Source: Bacteroidota bacterium
GTDB lineage: Bacteria; Bacteroidota; Bacteroidia; Palsa-965
DNA length: 64,000 bases
Assembly: GCA_006218065.1 (NCBI GenBank)
Contig: VBWE01000011.1
Location: 86,996 to 150,995 of the forward strand
Direction: 5' to 3'
Part shown: one piece after another, positions 1 to 9,511 of the stretch
How positions within the stretch are numbered: position 1 is the stretch's first letter
Layout of the letters: each line of letters starts with the position of its first letter
Translations under genes and position numbers: made by a program
Notes under the pieces: generated by a model
What the model saw: the letters and a program-made list of their open reading frames with translations, nothing else
Told to the model about the DNA's origin: nothing
The model's database searches: none

Positions 1-71
1 ACAATACTGGTATCCTGCGCGGGTGCGATCTGCGCAAAAAAGAAAAATGTGCAAGCGAAAAAGAATTTCAT
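1..71 (-). CDS. N-terminal fragment of a secreted protein, cut by the window edge
   Basis: Read leftwards from an ATG at 69-71, the frame encodes about 24 residues that look like a Sec signal peptide: MKFFF, a Phe/Ala/Cys-rich hydrophobic core, then an Ala-Pro-Ala-Gln cleavage region followed by Asp-Thr. The gene continues outside the window, so nothing can be said of its function. It is transcribed divergently from the next gene. The call rests only on the signal-peptide pattern and an open frame. Confidence 0.5.
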   Translation of the reverse strand, partial: MKFFFACTFFFFAQIAPAQDTSI

Positions 72-176
72 CCATGCAATGATACACATTCGGAAGCGAT
101 TGTGTTAAGCCTTGTTAACCGGCAAAAGCAGCGCATCATTTTTGCGTTACTTTTTATAAACCAAAAACAAAAGGTC

Positions 177-602
177 ATGAAAAAATTCAGCAGCGTACTT
201 GTATTATTTCTTGCGGTTCTGTTTTCCGGAAACGCATCCGCACAAACCGACAGTGCACGTTCGGGCTGGGGCGATAAGGTTCTTACGGTTACCGGCAGCA
301 AGGACCTGTACCAACTGACGATTAAATCGGGCGACATTCCTGCCGCAGGCGAAAAAATCAAACTTTCACGCCTTTTCCTGAGTTGCGGTATCGGGCACGA
401 TCATATTGCCGATGCCGTTGTTACTGAAAGCAAAGACAGCATCGTCACATTTCACATAGAAAAATTCCACACCGGGGAAACAGCCCAGGCTATCGAAGGC
501 TTGCTGGTTATGGATTGGTCAGGAAAAAAAGCAGGGCATATCGAATCGAAGATCGATTTGTACGATTACTTCATAAAAAAAGAGATCGAAAACCGTGACT
601 GA
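177..602 (+). CDS. Small secreted protein of unknown function
   Basis: Encodes 141 residues. The start was placed at the ATG beginning MKKFSSVLVLF because it gives a clean signal peptide ending NASAQ; the frame is open further upstream, but that extension would bury the signal. The mature part is about 118 residues, mixed charge, with two cysteines only a few residues from the first beta-like segment (FLSCGIG). I recognise no family. It ends convergently against the lipoprotein gene at 708. Most likely periplasmic or exported. Confidence 0.7.
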   Translation: MKKFSSVLVLFLAVLFSGNASAQTDSARSGWGDKVLTVTGSKDLYQLTIKSGDIPAAGEKIKLSRLFLSCGIGHDHIADAVVTESKDSIVTFHIEKFHTGETAQAIEGLLVMDWSGKKAGHIESKIDLYDYFIKKEIENRD

Positions 603-707
603 TCCGGCAGCAGAAGTAACGTTCATACATTTTCAATACATAACCGGCGGCATAATCATATCCTTCGAAAGAAATACGGTTACACCGCCGGATTAATCTG
701 GAACAGT

Positions 708-1154
708 TTACTGTGCAGGAATCATTTGTATTTCATATTCATCCGCACCAAGTTTAAAAGAATGCCAGAATTCCTGGTTTTTCAAACGGGTGATATGAAT
801 CGTATCGACGTCGGATGCATTGACAGCGGAAACGGTTCTCAACTCCTCCTTGTCATGGATAAACTCCCAGGTACCATTATCCGTACTGGTTCCTCCTCCA
901 AAGGCAGGTGTGTACGTAGCAGTAAAAGTATATTTTCCGTCCTTGGTAAATTCCATTAATTCACTAGCCGTACCGGTTCTGTAGTCGGAAGTCATGTCTG
1001 CACCGTTTTTATAATATGCGCCGACTTTCCATTGATTGGCCACACGCGCTTTTTTAGAGCGCAAAGAGAGCGATGGCCCCTCTTCGTATTTCTTGCAGCC
1101 TGTATGTAATGCAGCTAAAGCGAACAAGGCTATCATGACGGGTTTCATTTTCAT
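708..1154 (-). CDS. Lipocalin-like lipoprotein
   Basis: 148 residues starting MKMKPVMIALF with a lipobox ending LHTGC at about residue 20, so probably lipidated and held in the outer membrane or periplasm. The mature part follows the pattern of small Bacteroidota lipocalin-like proteins: a W-K-V-G strand, a LMEFTKDGKYTFTATY strand pair and a NGTWEF strand. No enzymatic residues are recognisable. It is 18 nt downstream of another small lipoprotein gene on the same strand, so the two are likely co-transcribed. Family assignment is by pattern only. Confidence 0.6.
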   Translation of the reverse strand: MKMKPVMIALFALAALHTGCKKYEEGPSLSLRSKKARVANQWKVGAYYKNGADMTSDYRTGTASELMEFTKDGKYTFTATYTPAFGGGTSTDNGTWEFIHDKEELRTVSAVNASDVDTIHITRLKNQEFWHSFKLGADEYEIQMIPAQ

Positions 1155-1172
1155 GGCAACAAGTTTTAGTGT

Positions 1173-1622
1173 TTACTTTTTCTTAAAAACTCTTCCGTTA
1201 TTCTTCGCCGGGACAAATGTTTCCGTATTGTCTCCTATTATCCACAGGAAACTTCCGTCAAACTCGTAATCCAGGAAATAATGCTTTTTATTTCCCGGCA
1301 TATCGATAAGCAGGAAACTTCCCCGCTGTTGCTTATAATACATTTGCCCGTTTTTGGTAACCAGTTTAGCCTGGTCAGGATTAGGAAGTGCGATGGCATT
1401 ATACGGATGCACCATCTGCACCCCGCATAAAATCACGTCTCCGCTGTTTTCGTCAATCACCAGTTCGCAGCCCGTAAGATTTTGAGTTGTTGTGCTGTCT
1501 ATTTCTGCCCATGTTCCGTTCAGATCGGGTTCAACAAACGTTTTTCCGCATCCGAACAGGGCGATCATGGCACACAGTGTTGCACATGCATAAAACAGGG
1601 CGATTTCCGCTTTCATGTCCAT
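1173..1622 (-). CDS. Hypothetical lipoprotein
   Basis: 149 residues. The N-terminus is hydrophobic and ends in a lipobox-like LFGC near residue 25, suggesting an outer-membrane or periplasmic lipoprotein. The mature protein contains DLNGTWAEID, resembling the first strand of lipocalin-like folds as in its downstream neighbour. I do not recognise a family. It is the first gene of a probable two-gene unit and is separated from the SprB-repeat gene upstream by a strong terminator. Confidence 0.6.
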   Translation of the reverse strand: MDMKAEIALFYACATLCAMIALFGCGKTFVEPDLNGTWAEIDSTTTQNLTGCELVIDENSGDVILCGVQMVHPYNAIALPNPDQAKLVTKNGQMYYKQQRGSFLLIDMPGNKKHYFLDYEFDGSFLWIIGDNTETFVPAKNNGRVFKKK

Positions 1623-1640
1623 TTTTTTTAATGATAAATG

Positions 1641-1681
1641 AAAAAAACGGCAGGGTTATTCCCTGCATAACCCTGCCGTTT
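1641..1681 (-). terminator. Rho-independent terminator after the SprB-repeat gene
   Basis: A perfect 15-bp inverted repeat (AAACGGCAGGGTTAT and its complement) encloses a 7-nt loop and is followed on the minus strand by a run of T. It begins 7 nt after the stop codon of the SprB-repeat gene, which it should terminate, insulating the two small lipoprotein genes. Confidence 0.9.
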
Positions 1682-1687
1682 CATGGT

Positions 1688-3163
1688 TTAGTACTTCACT
1701 ATTTTTTTCGTGAGCCTTTTGCCATCGATTTCTGTTTGCAGGAAATAAATTCCGGAAGAGATTCCTGTCGTGCGGAACGTTTTTCGGAATACCGACGTCG
1801 CAAATACTTTTTCCGATAAAATTTTATTCCCAAGCATATCCGTGAGCGTAAAAACAATTTCCGCCGATCCAAGCGGATCCATCTGAACTTCGAAATTGTC
1901 CCATGTGGGATTGGGATATACGGAAATGTCATAAATATCTTCGTAGTAGGCTATCGCGGTACCATCGCTTATCAAAACCGTATCACAAACGGGACCGCAT
2001 CCGTTAGCATCAGTAACACAAACGACATACGTTCCCTGGCCAAGTCCTGCCGCAGTTTGCGTGGTTTGATTGCCCGGTGTCCATAAATACGTGTACGGGC
2101 CAGTTCCGCCGGATGCTGTTGCAGTCGCGCTGCCATTGGTACAGCCTACGCAGGTGGCGTTTGTACCTGTTGCGCTGGCCGTCAGCGCTGTCGGTTCTGC
2201 AATGGTAGCCGCCTGGTTGACAGAACAGTTATTCGCATCGACGATCAGCACCGAATATGCGCCGGCACAAAGGCCGGAATCGGCGGCAGTTGTTGCACCC
2301 GAACTCCAGGAATAGAGATACGGAGGTGTTCCGCCGGTCGGCGAAGATGTTGCAACACCATCGCAGGTTGCATTACAGGTTGCATCGGCTACTGTAATAT
2401 TGGCAGCGAGCGCATTCGGCTGCGAAACAGTTACCGGGCCCGATACCGTGCAGCCGTTTGCATCCGTTACGGTAACAGTATATGTACCGGCAGAAAGGCC
2501 CGTAACATTAGCGCTTGTCTGGCTTCCGGGACTCCAGAGATACGTATAGCCGGGTGTTCCGCCACTGGCCGACACGTTTGCAGTTCCGTTTGTCCCTCCG
2601 TTGCACGACACCGCTGTAGATCCAACAGTTGCCGACACGGCACTGGAAGGCTCCGCAATGGAAACGGCTGCGGAAGTCACACATCCGTTGGCATCTGTAA
2701 CTGTGCAGGCGTATGTTCCCGGAGGTAAACCTGTGGCGGTTTGCGTAGTTTGCACCGGGGAACTGTTCCAACTGTAACTGTAAGGCGTTGTTCCACCGCT
2801 GGGTAAAGCGGTAGCGGTTCCGTTGCTTCCGCCAAAACAGGATACGTCGGTTTGCGTTTGTGTTGCAGTGAGCGCTGCAGGCTCGGTGATGGTCACTACA
2901 GCCGTATCGGTACATATACCGTTTGTGGCAGTTACAGTATAGGTTCCTGCACAAAGATTCGTGGCGTTAGCTGTGGTTTGTGCAGGTGATGTACTCCATG
3001 AGTACGTCGGAGCAGGAATAAAGTTTGCCGTCGTCGTATTTGCAGTTCCTGTGCAGTTTCCGAAACAGTCAACGTTCGTTTGTGATGATATGGAAATCGA
3101 ACATTGAGCGAATGCACCATACCCTAAGGTGATGGCAGTTAAAAAGGAGTAGATTTTTTTCAT
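1688..3163 (-). CDS. SprB-repeat surface protein with T9SS sorting domain
   Basis: 491 residues from the ATG giving MKKIYSFLTAITLG and a signal peptide ending AFAQ; an upstream in-frame ATG would add 14 polar residues before the signal. After the signal come five tandem repeats of about 75-80 residues, each with the SprB pattern: an NVDC/DVSC-type start, a short C-x-G motif, a Tyr/Trp core, GTYTVTVTDANGC and an ending such as ITEP. The last about 75 residues form a T9SS type A sorting domain (SVYPNPT, then LTDMLGNKI, ending KKIVKY). SprB repeats occur in gliding-motility adhesins and many other secreted Bacteroidota proteins; at this size it is more likely a small adhesin than SprB itself. 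Confidence 0.9.
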   Translation of the reverse strand: MKKIYSFLTAITLGYGAFAQCSISISSQTNVDCFGNCTGTANTTTANFIPAPTYSWSTSPAQTTANATNLCAGTYTVTATNGICTDTAVVTITEPAALTATQTQTDVSCFGGSNGTATALPSGGTTPYSYSWNSSPVQTTQTATGLPPGTYACTVTDANGCVTSAAVSIAEPSSAVSATVGSTAVSCNGGTNGTANVSASGGTPGYTYLWSPGSQTSANVTGLSAGTYTVTVTDANGCTVSGPVTVSQPNALAANITVADATCNATCDGVATSSPTGGTPPYLYSWSSGATTAADSGLCAGAYSVLIVDANNCSVNQAATIAEPTALTASATGTNATCVGCTNGSATATASGGTGPYTYLWTPGNQTTQTAAGLGQGTYVVCVTDANGCGPVCDTVLISDGTAIAYYEDIYDISVYPNPTWDNFEVQMDPLGSAEIVFTLTDMLGNKILSEKVFATSVFRKTFRTTGISSGIYFLQTEIDGKRLTKKIVKY

Positions 3164-3548
3164 ACCGTTTTTTTTGATTTGATTGTTTGAGTTTATTGCA
3201 TGCACTGTATTATTCTTACCGATTACAATATCTTTTTCGCCGGCAGCCTGGACCAGGAATCCGGATCGATTGTATCGTTTCTTATTCCGCTAAAAAAAAT
3301 TGTTTTCGGAGTCATATAAACCATCAAAATCTTCTTTTCCCGGTGTGCAATAAACAGCATGCAGGTTCAGGTTTATCTAATCCTGAACCATTTGCAGGCG
3401 CTTACTGAAACAGCCTGAATCGGAAGAAATGGCAACATGTGTGTTTGACTTGCCTAAAATAACGAGAAGGGCAAACGGAAGTTTCTGAAATTCGACGCCT
3501 GGCAGCATAATGCCGGCACTTGACTTAAAATAACCGGTACCTGGTTTT
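3164..3548. other. Intergenic region, 385 nt
   Basis: No plausible coding frame. The only clear structure is a short palindrome (GGTTCAGG, 10-nt spacer, CCTGAACC) at 3364-3389 without a T-run, so not a typical terminator. The leader of the SprB-repeat gene must lie here, but I see no good TAnnTTTG box. Confidence 0.6.
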
Positions 3549-4259
3549 TTACAGCAGATTCAGTCTTTCCATTAACACCTTGCGGTGCGCACGGCTTACA
3601 GGAACAGTATATTTTTCGACATGAACAACATTGTCCTGCATTTCGGTAATACTATCCACACGAATAATATAGGAGATATGTATTCGTAAAAATTCCCCTG
3701 GTGGTAATCGTTCCTCCAGTTTTTTCATGCTGGTATGTACAGTGTACTTTTCGTTACGGGTATAAATGCTGACATAATCACCCAGGGCCTCTATGTAGAG
3801 TATTTCACTGAACAGGATTTTGACCAGGCGTGCATTGGCTTTGACAAAGATCTGCCGGTTTGTTTTTTTCACTTCCCGGCTTTCCTGTATTTTTTTTGTC
3901 GCTTTATTTACCGCTTCGGCAAAACGATTATAGGAAGGAGGTTTAACTAAAAAGTCGGCCACGGCATAATCAAACGCTTCAACTGCGTGCTTCTGATGCG
4001 ACGTGATCAGGATAACCTGCTGGGCATTCTGTTCGAGTGTTTTCAGGAATTCCAGCCCGCTCATTTGAGGCATTTCGATATCCAGGAAAACCAGGTCGAT
4101 ATTCTCATGCTCCATGGCCTGCATAGCTTCCGCAGCGCTGGTGCAGTTTGCCACGAGATGCAGGTTATTCATCGGCCTGACAAACGTTTCGATCGTGCTT
4201 CGCATGAGTTCATCATCGTCCACAATAATACATTTGAAGGCCTGCGGTGTATCTTTCAT
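3549..4259 (-). CDS. LytTR-family response regulator
   Basis: 236 residues. Residues about 8-125 form a receiver domain with the acidic pocket IIVDDDE near residue 12 and the phosphoacceptor Asp60 in LVFLDIEMP; the conserved Lys is in FLVKPPS. Residues about 135-236 are a LytTR DNA-binding domain (IFVKANARLVKI, ILYIEALGDYVSIYT, LRIHISYIIRVDSI). It starts 3 nt after the stop codon of the hybrid kinase gene, so it is almost certainly the cognate output regulator. LytTR regulators usually pair with LytS-type kinases; a hybrid kinase ending in an HPt domain is a less common partner. Confidence 0.92.
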   Translation of the reverse strand: MKDTPQAFKCIIVDDDELMRSTIETFVRPMNNLHLVANCTSAAEAMQAMEHENIDLVFLDIEMPQMSGLEFLKTLEQNAQQVILITSHQKHAVEAFDYAVADFLVKPPSYNRFAEAVNKATKKIQESREVKKTNRQIFVKANARLVKILFSEILYIEALGDYVSIYTRNEKYTVHTSMKKLEERLPPGEFLRIHISYIIRVDSITEMQDNVVHVEKYTVPVSRAHRKVLMERLNLL

Positions 4260-4262
4260 CTT

Positions 4263-7200
4263 CTACCGGTTTTGCACAATGATCTTCAGTTCATCCATTG
4301 CCTGCCTGCACACATGCGAAAATTCGTTTATTTTTTCCAGTATTTCTCCGGGAGACCTGGAGTTTTTATCCGTATGCTCTATTTCTTCGATGAGTTGAAC
4401 CGCGCTCCGGGACAAGAACATGCTGGCCCCGGATTTTATACTGTGCGCAAGAGCACGCATATCGGCAAACCTGTTTTCCCGGCAACAGGCTTGCATATTA
4501 TCAAGCATCCCGGGTGTGTTTTTCAGAAATATTTCGACGATCTTTTTTCCGCCGGCTTTATCAAAAACAAAAATTTCATCCAGGTATTTCATACTGACAC
4601 AGGATTTACTGTTTGTATTTTCCAGGTGTGCAACATTACCGTTCACGTAATGCTCCCGGATGTTCTTGTCCCCGGAAGTATGTTTTAATATTTTTTTCTT
4701 CAGTTCACCGGGGTTAAACGGCTTGACGACATAATCGTTCATACCGCTTTCCATACATTTTTCCTCTTCGCCTTTTACCGCATGCGCTGTAAAAGCAATA
4801 ATAGGCACGGCGGTATTTTTTATTTCATTCCGGATCATACGGGTTGTTTCATAGCCATCAACAACAGGTATTTTCAGATCCATAAGGATGCAGTCAAAAT
4901 CATTTCCGCTCCTGAGCAAATCAATGGCGGATTTTCCATTGTCTACAACAGTAACTGTACAACCCTGCTCTTTTAAAACAATTTCAGCAAGTTTCTGGTT
5001 GATCTCATTATCTTCTACCAGAAGTATTTTGATATCCTTCAGAAAATCTTCCGTTACGTCCTGCTCGGGGACGGCGCCGTTTGCAAGATGCCGGGGCGTG
5101 GCTTTCAATACCGGTATTGTGAACGAAAAATCACTTCCTTTCCCGGGTTTGCTTTCCACATATATTTTACCTCCCTGGAGTTCTATAAGTTGCTTGGTGA
5201 TCGTCAAACCGATGCCCGCGCCTTCATTTTTTTGGGTCTTGCTGCCGTTAGATAAACTTCCAAAACGTTCGAACAGGGTTGACATTTTTTCAGGATCAAT
5301 CCCGATACCGGTATCTTTCACACTAAAATGAAGAAGCGTGTGTTCATCCGTTTCCTTCATTTTTTTGACAGAGACCCGGATATTTCCCGCATCAGTAAAT
5401 TTGACTGCATTGCTGAGTAGGTTTAAAAGTACCTGGCACATGCGCACCTGGTCGCAGACAATGTACCGGGGCACATCCTTATCCACTTCCGAAATGATCT
5501 GCAGTCCTCTTTCCTCCGCCTTCGGCCGGATGAGCCGGATACAATGCTCCACTCCTTCTACCGGGGAGCATACCGTTTTTTCAAAGGTGATTTTACCAGC
5601 CTGTATTTTTGAAAGGTCAAGCACATCGTTGATGATGCTGAGCAAATAGTCTCCCGAGTCGCTGATAATTTTCAGGTATTCTTTTTGCTCATCCTTAAGT
5701 TCTGACTTCCCGAGCAGTTTTGTAAAGCCCATAATGGCATTCATGGGAGTCCTGATTTCGTGGCTGATGTTCGCCAGGAAAGCTTCTGTGATTTTTTTCG
5801 CAGCTTCAGTCTGCTCTGCTTTCTTTCGTTCGCTTATATCGCGAATATGCGATACTTTGAATTCCTGCCCGGCATAGGAAATATGATTGGTAAATATTTC
5901 AATCGGGAAGATTCTGCCGTCTTTACTCTTTACCATGGCTTCCAGTGTCATGGCTCCTTTTTGTTTCACTTCTTCCCAAAACTTCGGCCAGTTTTTACGC
6001 GAGTTGCCGGCTGTTTCCAGGTCGTGGATGCACATTTTCAGCATTTCTTCACGGCTATAACCGAACAGTTTGCATCCTGCCTCATTCACGTAAACAAACT
6101 GCGCATCCGGTTTCACCCAAAACACCGCATCGGCGGCTTTATCTACCGAGAACTGCGTGAACTGCAGTCGTTCTTCTGATTTTTTTCGTTCGGTAACATC
6201 ACGAATAGCTGCCGAAACGAGGCCTTCCTCAACCAAGGGACTCAGGCTTATTTCTATAGAAAATTCCGATCCGTCCTTTCTTTTTCCGAACAATTCCAGG
6301 CTGGAACCCATGGGACGCACATGAGGATTCGAAAAATAACCGTCTCTATGCACAGGATGATTAAACCCGAATCTTTCCGGCATAAGTATTTCTGCTTTTT
6401 GACCGATCAGTTCATCCCGTTTATATCCGAATATTTTTTCAGTCTGAAGATTGACCAGGACAATTACACCTTCCTGGTTTACAATAACCATAGCATCGGG
6501 CGCCGATTCAAGCAATGCTCTGAATTTCTCCTCCTGCTTTTTGCTGTCTGCAATATCCCTGGCCAGGAAAAGCACAACGTCCGGGCTATTGGGTTCGGAA
6601 ATAACGGATGCCGACACCAGTACAGGAATTTTATTTCCATCGGGAAGGAGGAGTTCAATACTGTTGTTTTCAAGACTGTTATGCTGAAGCGCATCTTTCA
6701 GCAACCCCTGGTGCTCTTTCGGGAAAAAATCACGGAGCTTGTACTCTTCAATAGCCGAAGGAGATATTCCCAATCGTTCCGAACCGCATTTATTGATAAA
6801 CTTGAGCCTCCCGTCACTGGAAGAAATAAAAAGAAAATCAGTTATTGTTTCAAGGACTTTTGTTGCTGCTATTTCAGGTGAAATACTGAACAGGTTGTAG
6901 CGGGTAAGCGCAATGATTGTAAAAACTGAAAATGCTGACATAAATGTAGAGGCTACAGGAAAAGGATCTATGCCTAAAAAATTCGGGAAAACGAACTGCA
7001 TCAGCGATCCCTGGACGGTAGGTATCGCAAAGCCTGTTGCTATAAGCAATGCCTGCGCACGCTTTTGCCTGTCGTATCTTACTTTCCGTGCATGCACGAG
7101 CAGCATGATAAAAATAGCGAATGCAAGCGCCGACATCCACATACCCATAAAAAGGAATGCAGGGTTATTCGTCGGTGTCAGCAACCAGCCCCAGGTCGGT

Positions 7201-7607
7201 TTATAAACAAAAGAACTGTTATTTAACCCGATGGGCAAAACCGAATGAAGAACAATAACCGGCAGATACAGCATTAACAAGGAGAAATACGAGTTCATCA
7301 GTTTCCCGCGGCCTGTATATAAAATCGTAAAGTGCAAACCCAAAGGAGTGATCAGCAAAGCCCCGATGCTTAAAAGACTGTTCCACAGCACCAGTGTTTC
7401 CGCCGTATTGCTCATACGCGCCATGACATCGTTTATTTGCCATACAGCAAGAGCAGCGCAAAACAAAGCAAAGGTTTTCGAAATGGTATTCCTGGGAAGC
7501 GCAACCAGGACGTAGAGAAAAATGCTAAAGTTGAGTATCGCGGGAATAAGAGCAAGCAGGATACCAAGAACATTTTCCGTATTCAGGTCGAATAACGTTT
7601 TTGTCAT
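4263..7607 (-). CDS. Hybrid sensor histidine kinase (7TM-PAS-PAS-PAS-HisKA-HATPase-REC-HPt)
   Basis: 1114 residues, cytoplasmic-membrane sensor. Residues about 13-240 hold seven hydrophobic segments of the 7TM histidine-kinase sensor type. Three PAS domains follow (about 250-355, 360-475, 483-597), the last two ending in RDVTERKK/RDISERKK linkers. The dimerisation/phosphoacceptor domain has His616 (FLANISHEIRTP). The ATPase shows the N-box around Asn733 and glycine motifs DTGIGI and GAGIGL. A receiver follows with Asp910 (ILMDLKIP), then an HPt domain with His1055 (ALAHSIKSG). All relay residues are present, so a full phosphorelay to the downstream LytTR regulator is plausible. The signal is unknown. 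Confidence 0.93.
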   Translation of the reverse strand: MTKTLFDLNTENVLGILLALIPAILNFSIFLYVLVALPRNTISKTFALFCAALAVWQINDVMARMSNTAETLVLWNSLLSIGALLITPLGLHFTILYTGRGKLMNSYFSLLMLYLPVIVLHSVLPIGLNNSSFVYKPTWGWLLTPTNNPAFLFMGMWMSALAFAIFIMLLVHARKVRYDRQKRAQALLIATGFAIPTVQGSLMQFVFPNFLGIDPFPVASTFMSAFSVFTIIALTRYNLFSISPEIAATKVLETITDFLFISSSDGRLKFINKCGSERLGISPSAIEEYKLRDFFPKEHQGLLKDALQHNSLENNSIELLLPDGNKIPVLVSASVISEPNSPDVVLFLARDIADSKKQEEKFRALLESAPDAMVIVNQEGVIVLVNLQTEKIFGYKRDELIGQKAEILMPERFGFNHPVHRDGYFSNPHVRPMGSSLELFGKRKDGSEFSIEISLSPLVEEGLVSAAIRDVTERKKSEERLQFTQFSVDKAADAVFWVKPDAQFVYVNEAGCKLFGYSREEMLKMCIHDLETAGNSRKNWPKFWEEVKQKGAMTLEAMVKSKDGRIFPIEIFTNHISYAGQEFKVSHIRDISERKKAEQTEAAKKITEAFLANISHEIRTPMNAIMGFTKLLGKSELKDEQKEYLKIISDSGDYLLSIINDVLDLSKIQAGKITFEKTVCSPVEGVEHCIRLIRPKAEERGLQIISEVDKDVPRYIVCDQVRMCQVLLNLLSNAVKFTDAGNIRVSVKKMKETDEHTLLHFSVKDTGIGIDPEKMSTLFERFGSLSNGSKTQKNEGAGIGLTITKQLIELQGGKIYVESKPGKGSDFSFTIPVLKATPRHLANGAVPEQDVTEDFLKDIKILLVEDNEINQKLAEIVLKEQGCTVTVVDNGKSAIDLLRSGNDFDCILMDLKIPVVDGYETTRMIRNEIKNTAVPIIAFTAHAVKGEEEKCMESGMNDYVVKPFNPGELKKKILKHTSGDKNIREHYVNGNVAHLENTNSKSCVSMKYLDEIFVFDKAGGKKIVEIFLKNTPGMLDNMQACCRENRFADMRALAHSIKSGASMFLSRSAVQLIEEIEHTDKNSRSPGEILEKINEFSHVCRQAMDELKIIVQNR

Positions 7608-7688
7608 TTTACGGCTGATTTGGGTAATTCGTGGCTACAGAGAATCACTCCGTTTTTATAAAAAGAGTGCACCATCTGGAGAGCCGGG

Positions 7689-9422
7689 CTAATTCGCGAA
7701 AACCATCGTTTTCGTCATCATTGTTTTTCCGTCCAGTACCAGCGAATACATATACGTACCGCTTGCGCCGTAGCCGTGCTCGTAAAGCACTTCGTTCAAA
7801 CCGGTTTTTAATTCCAGCGGGATGGATTTCACTTTGCGGCCCTGCAGATCGGTGATGCGGATTTCCGCCTGGCGGCATTTCGGAACACGCTCCACGTTCA
7901 CACCGATCCAGGTCGCTTCGTCAAAAGGATTCGGACGATTCTGCATAAGCGCGTAGCCTTGAGTTTCAGCAGCCGGCTCGGTTATGCCGACATTGGTAAC
8001 GAGGTATTCGTTCGAAAAAAGACTTTCGATTCCGTTCGTATCCACCGAAGCGATGCTCACGTAATACGTTGTCGAAGGCGGAACGTCGAGCGTATCGTCG
8101 AGCCCGCCGATCAGCGTATAAACGGAATCCCAGTCGTTGGTCGTGGTCCGCACCCCGATGCGGTAATGCAAATATTGCGTTTGCTGCGTTACGTGGATCA
8201 CGAGGTCGCCGATCCAGCCGGTGAGCTGGAAATCGGGCGTTTTCGGACCGATACCGGCCATACCTGCGGCATTCCCGTTGATCACGGCATTACGCGCGAG
8301 GTAATTGAAATCGACAAAAAAACTGTCGATCACCTGGTCGTTATCCGTATCCACCCCGAGCGTATCGCGCGTACTGTGCTGGCGGTCGGCGTAGTTCACG
8401 TTACTCACGTTCGCATCGCCGTGTTCGTTCGCCGAAGTAAATCGCATAGCCGTGTAGCCGTGTGCGCGGAAAGGCACGTGATCACCCGAGCGGCCGGTAC
8501 GGTCTTCGGGCGACATGATGCGGATATCCATCGGCACCGTTACAAACGGGCGTAACATTTCCTTGTATTCGAGCTTTACGAAACGTGCGTATCCTTTGTG
8601 TTTCGAATTAAAGCTGCCGGACGAAAACAAACGAACGCCCGTACTGTCGATAGCGCCGTCGCCGGGACAACTCGGCGCCGACGAAGTCTGCCCGCAGATA
8701 ATTCCGCCGATCACATCGTTATTCTGTACCGCTTTCACCGTGATGCCTTTCTGCTGCACATAATCGGCGAAAGCTTCCGCCCCGTAAAGTCCTTGCTCCT
8801 CGCCGATCGTTACCAGGAAAACAACCGGGTGATTGTAACTGTAATGACTCATCACGCGGGCGAGTTCGAGCACAAGAGCCGTTCCGCTGGCATTGTCTTC
8901 CACGCCCATCGCCTGGCAGAGGCTGTCGCAAAGTCCTTCGCAGCGGCTGTCGATATGTCCTTCGATGAGGATGATCCGTTTATCCGTCGTATCGATCGCC
9001 GGAAGCACGGCGAAAATATCACGGTGCTGGTTCATGGAACAGATCTGCTGATCGAACTGCAGGTACGATGGAATGAGCCTGCTCTCGTTCGCCGCGCTGA
9101 ACTGCTGGAACTTCTGATAGATCCACCGCCGCGCCACACCGATACCCAGTGCAGATGAAACCGTATCCGAACCGGTATTCCGGTTGTAAAAACCGGCCAG
9201 CGTAATGATATAGCTGCGCAGCGAATCGGGAGAAATCCGGGCGAGAATTCCGCGCGAGATCGTATCGGGATGGTTGCGCACCACGGACGCGAGATACGTC
9301 GCCGGGTTGTAGTTCCCGAGCATCACCTGTTCCGCCAGAGGAGCGGTGGAAATAATATTCGTTTGCGCATGCAGGAACAATCCTGAACATAGCGAAGCGA
9401 GAAAAAGCAGTGTTTTACGCAT
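7689..9422 (-). CDS. Secreted M28-family metallopeptidase with T9SS sorting domain
   Basis: 577 residues. Signal peptide 1-19 (ending LHAQ). The M28 zinc aminopeptidase core lies at about 60-370: metal ligands and catalytic residues are visible in GHIDS (His156, Asp158), GVEDNASG (Asp176) and TIGEEQGLYG (Glu208/209), with the later His expected in the SGDHVPF segment. A fibronectin-like region (about 390-480) links to a C-terminal T9SS sorting domain containing NRPNPF and ending KTMMTKTMVFAN. Predicted to be exported and attached to or released from the cell surface for peptide degradation. It is transcribed divergently from the TetR-led efflux operon. Confidence 0.92.
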   Translation of the reverse strand: MRKTLLFLASLCSGLFLHAQTNIISTAPLAEQVMLGNYNPATYLASVVRNHPDTISRGILARISPDSLRSYIITLAGFYNRNTGSDTVSSALGIGVARRWIYQKFQQFSAANESRLIPSYLQFDQQICSMNQHRDIFAVLPAIDTTDKRIILIEGHIDSRCEGLCDSLCQAMGVEDNASGTALVLELARVMSHYSYNHPVVFLVTIGEEQGLYGAEAFADYVQQKGITVKAVQNNDVIGGIICGQTSSAPSCPGDGAIDSTGVRLFSSGSFNSKHKGYARFVKLEYKEMLRPFVTVPMDIRIMSPEDRTGRSGDHVPFRAHGYTAMRFTSANEHGDANVSNVNYADRQHSTRDTLGVDTDNDQVIDSFFVDFNYLARNAVINGNAAGMAGIGPKTPDFQLTGWIGDLVIHVTQQTQYLHYRIGVRTTTNDWDSVYTLIGGLDDTLDVPPSTTYYVSIASVDTNGIESLFSNEYLVTNVGITEPAAETQGYALMQNRPNPFDEATWIGVNVERVPKCRQAEIRITDLQGRKVKSIPLELKTGLNEVLYEHGYGASGTYMYSLVLDGKTMMTKTMVFAN

Positions 9423-9444
9423 GGCTGTGGTGTTTTCTGAACGG

Positions 9445-9475
9445 AAAAGATACGACGGAATCTATTAACGATCAA
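9445..9475 (-). promoter_or_regulatory. Probable promoter of the M28 peptidase gene
   Basis: On the minus strand, TTG at 9473-9475 is followed after 20 nt by TATCTTTT (9445-9452), one mismatch from the Bacteroidota TAnnTTTG box. It lies 23 nt before the start codon. Inferred from the consensus only. Confidence 0.45.
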
Positions 9476-9511
9476 CGAATTATAATAAAACAGGGTATTC
9501 CCGTATTAAAA

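Noticed and set aside
640-695. Bidirectional terminator between the convergent genes at 602 and 708
   Set aside because: CCGGCGG and CCGCCGG can pair, but the loop is 34 nt and no T-run follows either arm.
1725-3163. CRISPR-like regularly spaced repeats
   Set aside because: The periodic similarity in this segment comes from the five SprB protein repeats of about 230 nt. There are no short identical repeats with unique spacers here or elsewhere in the window.
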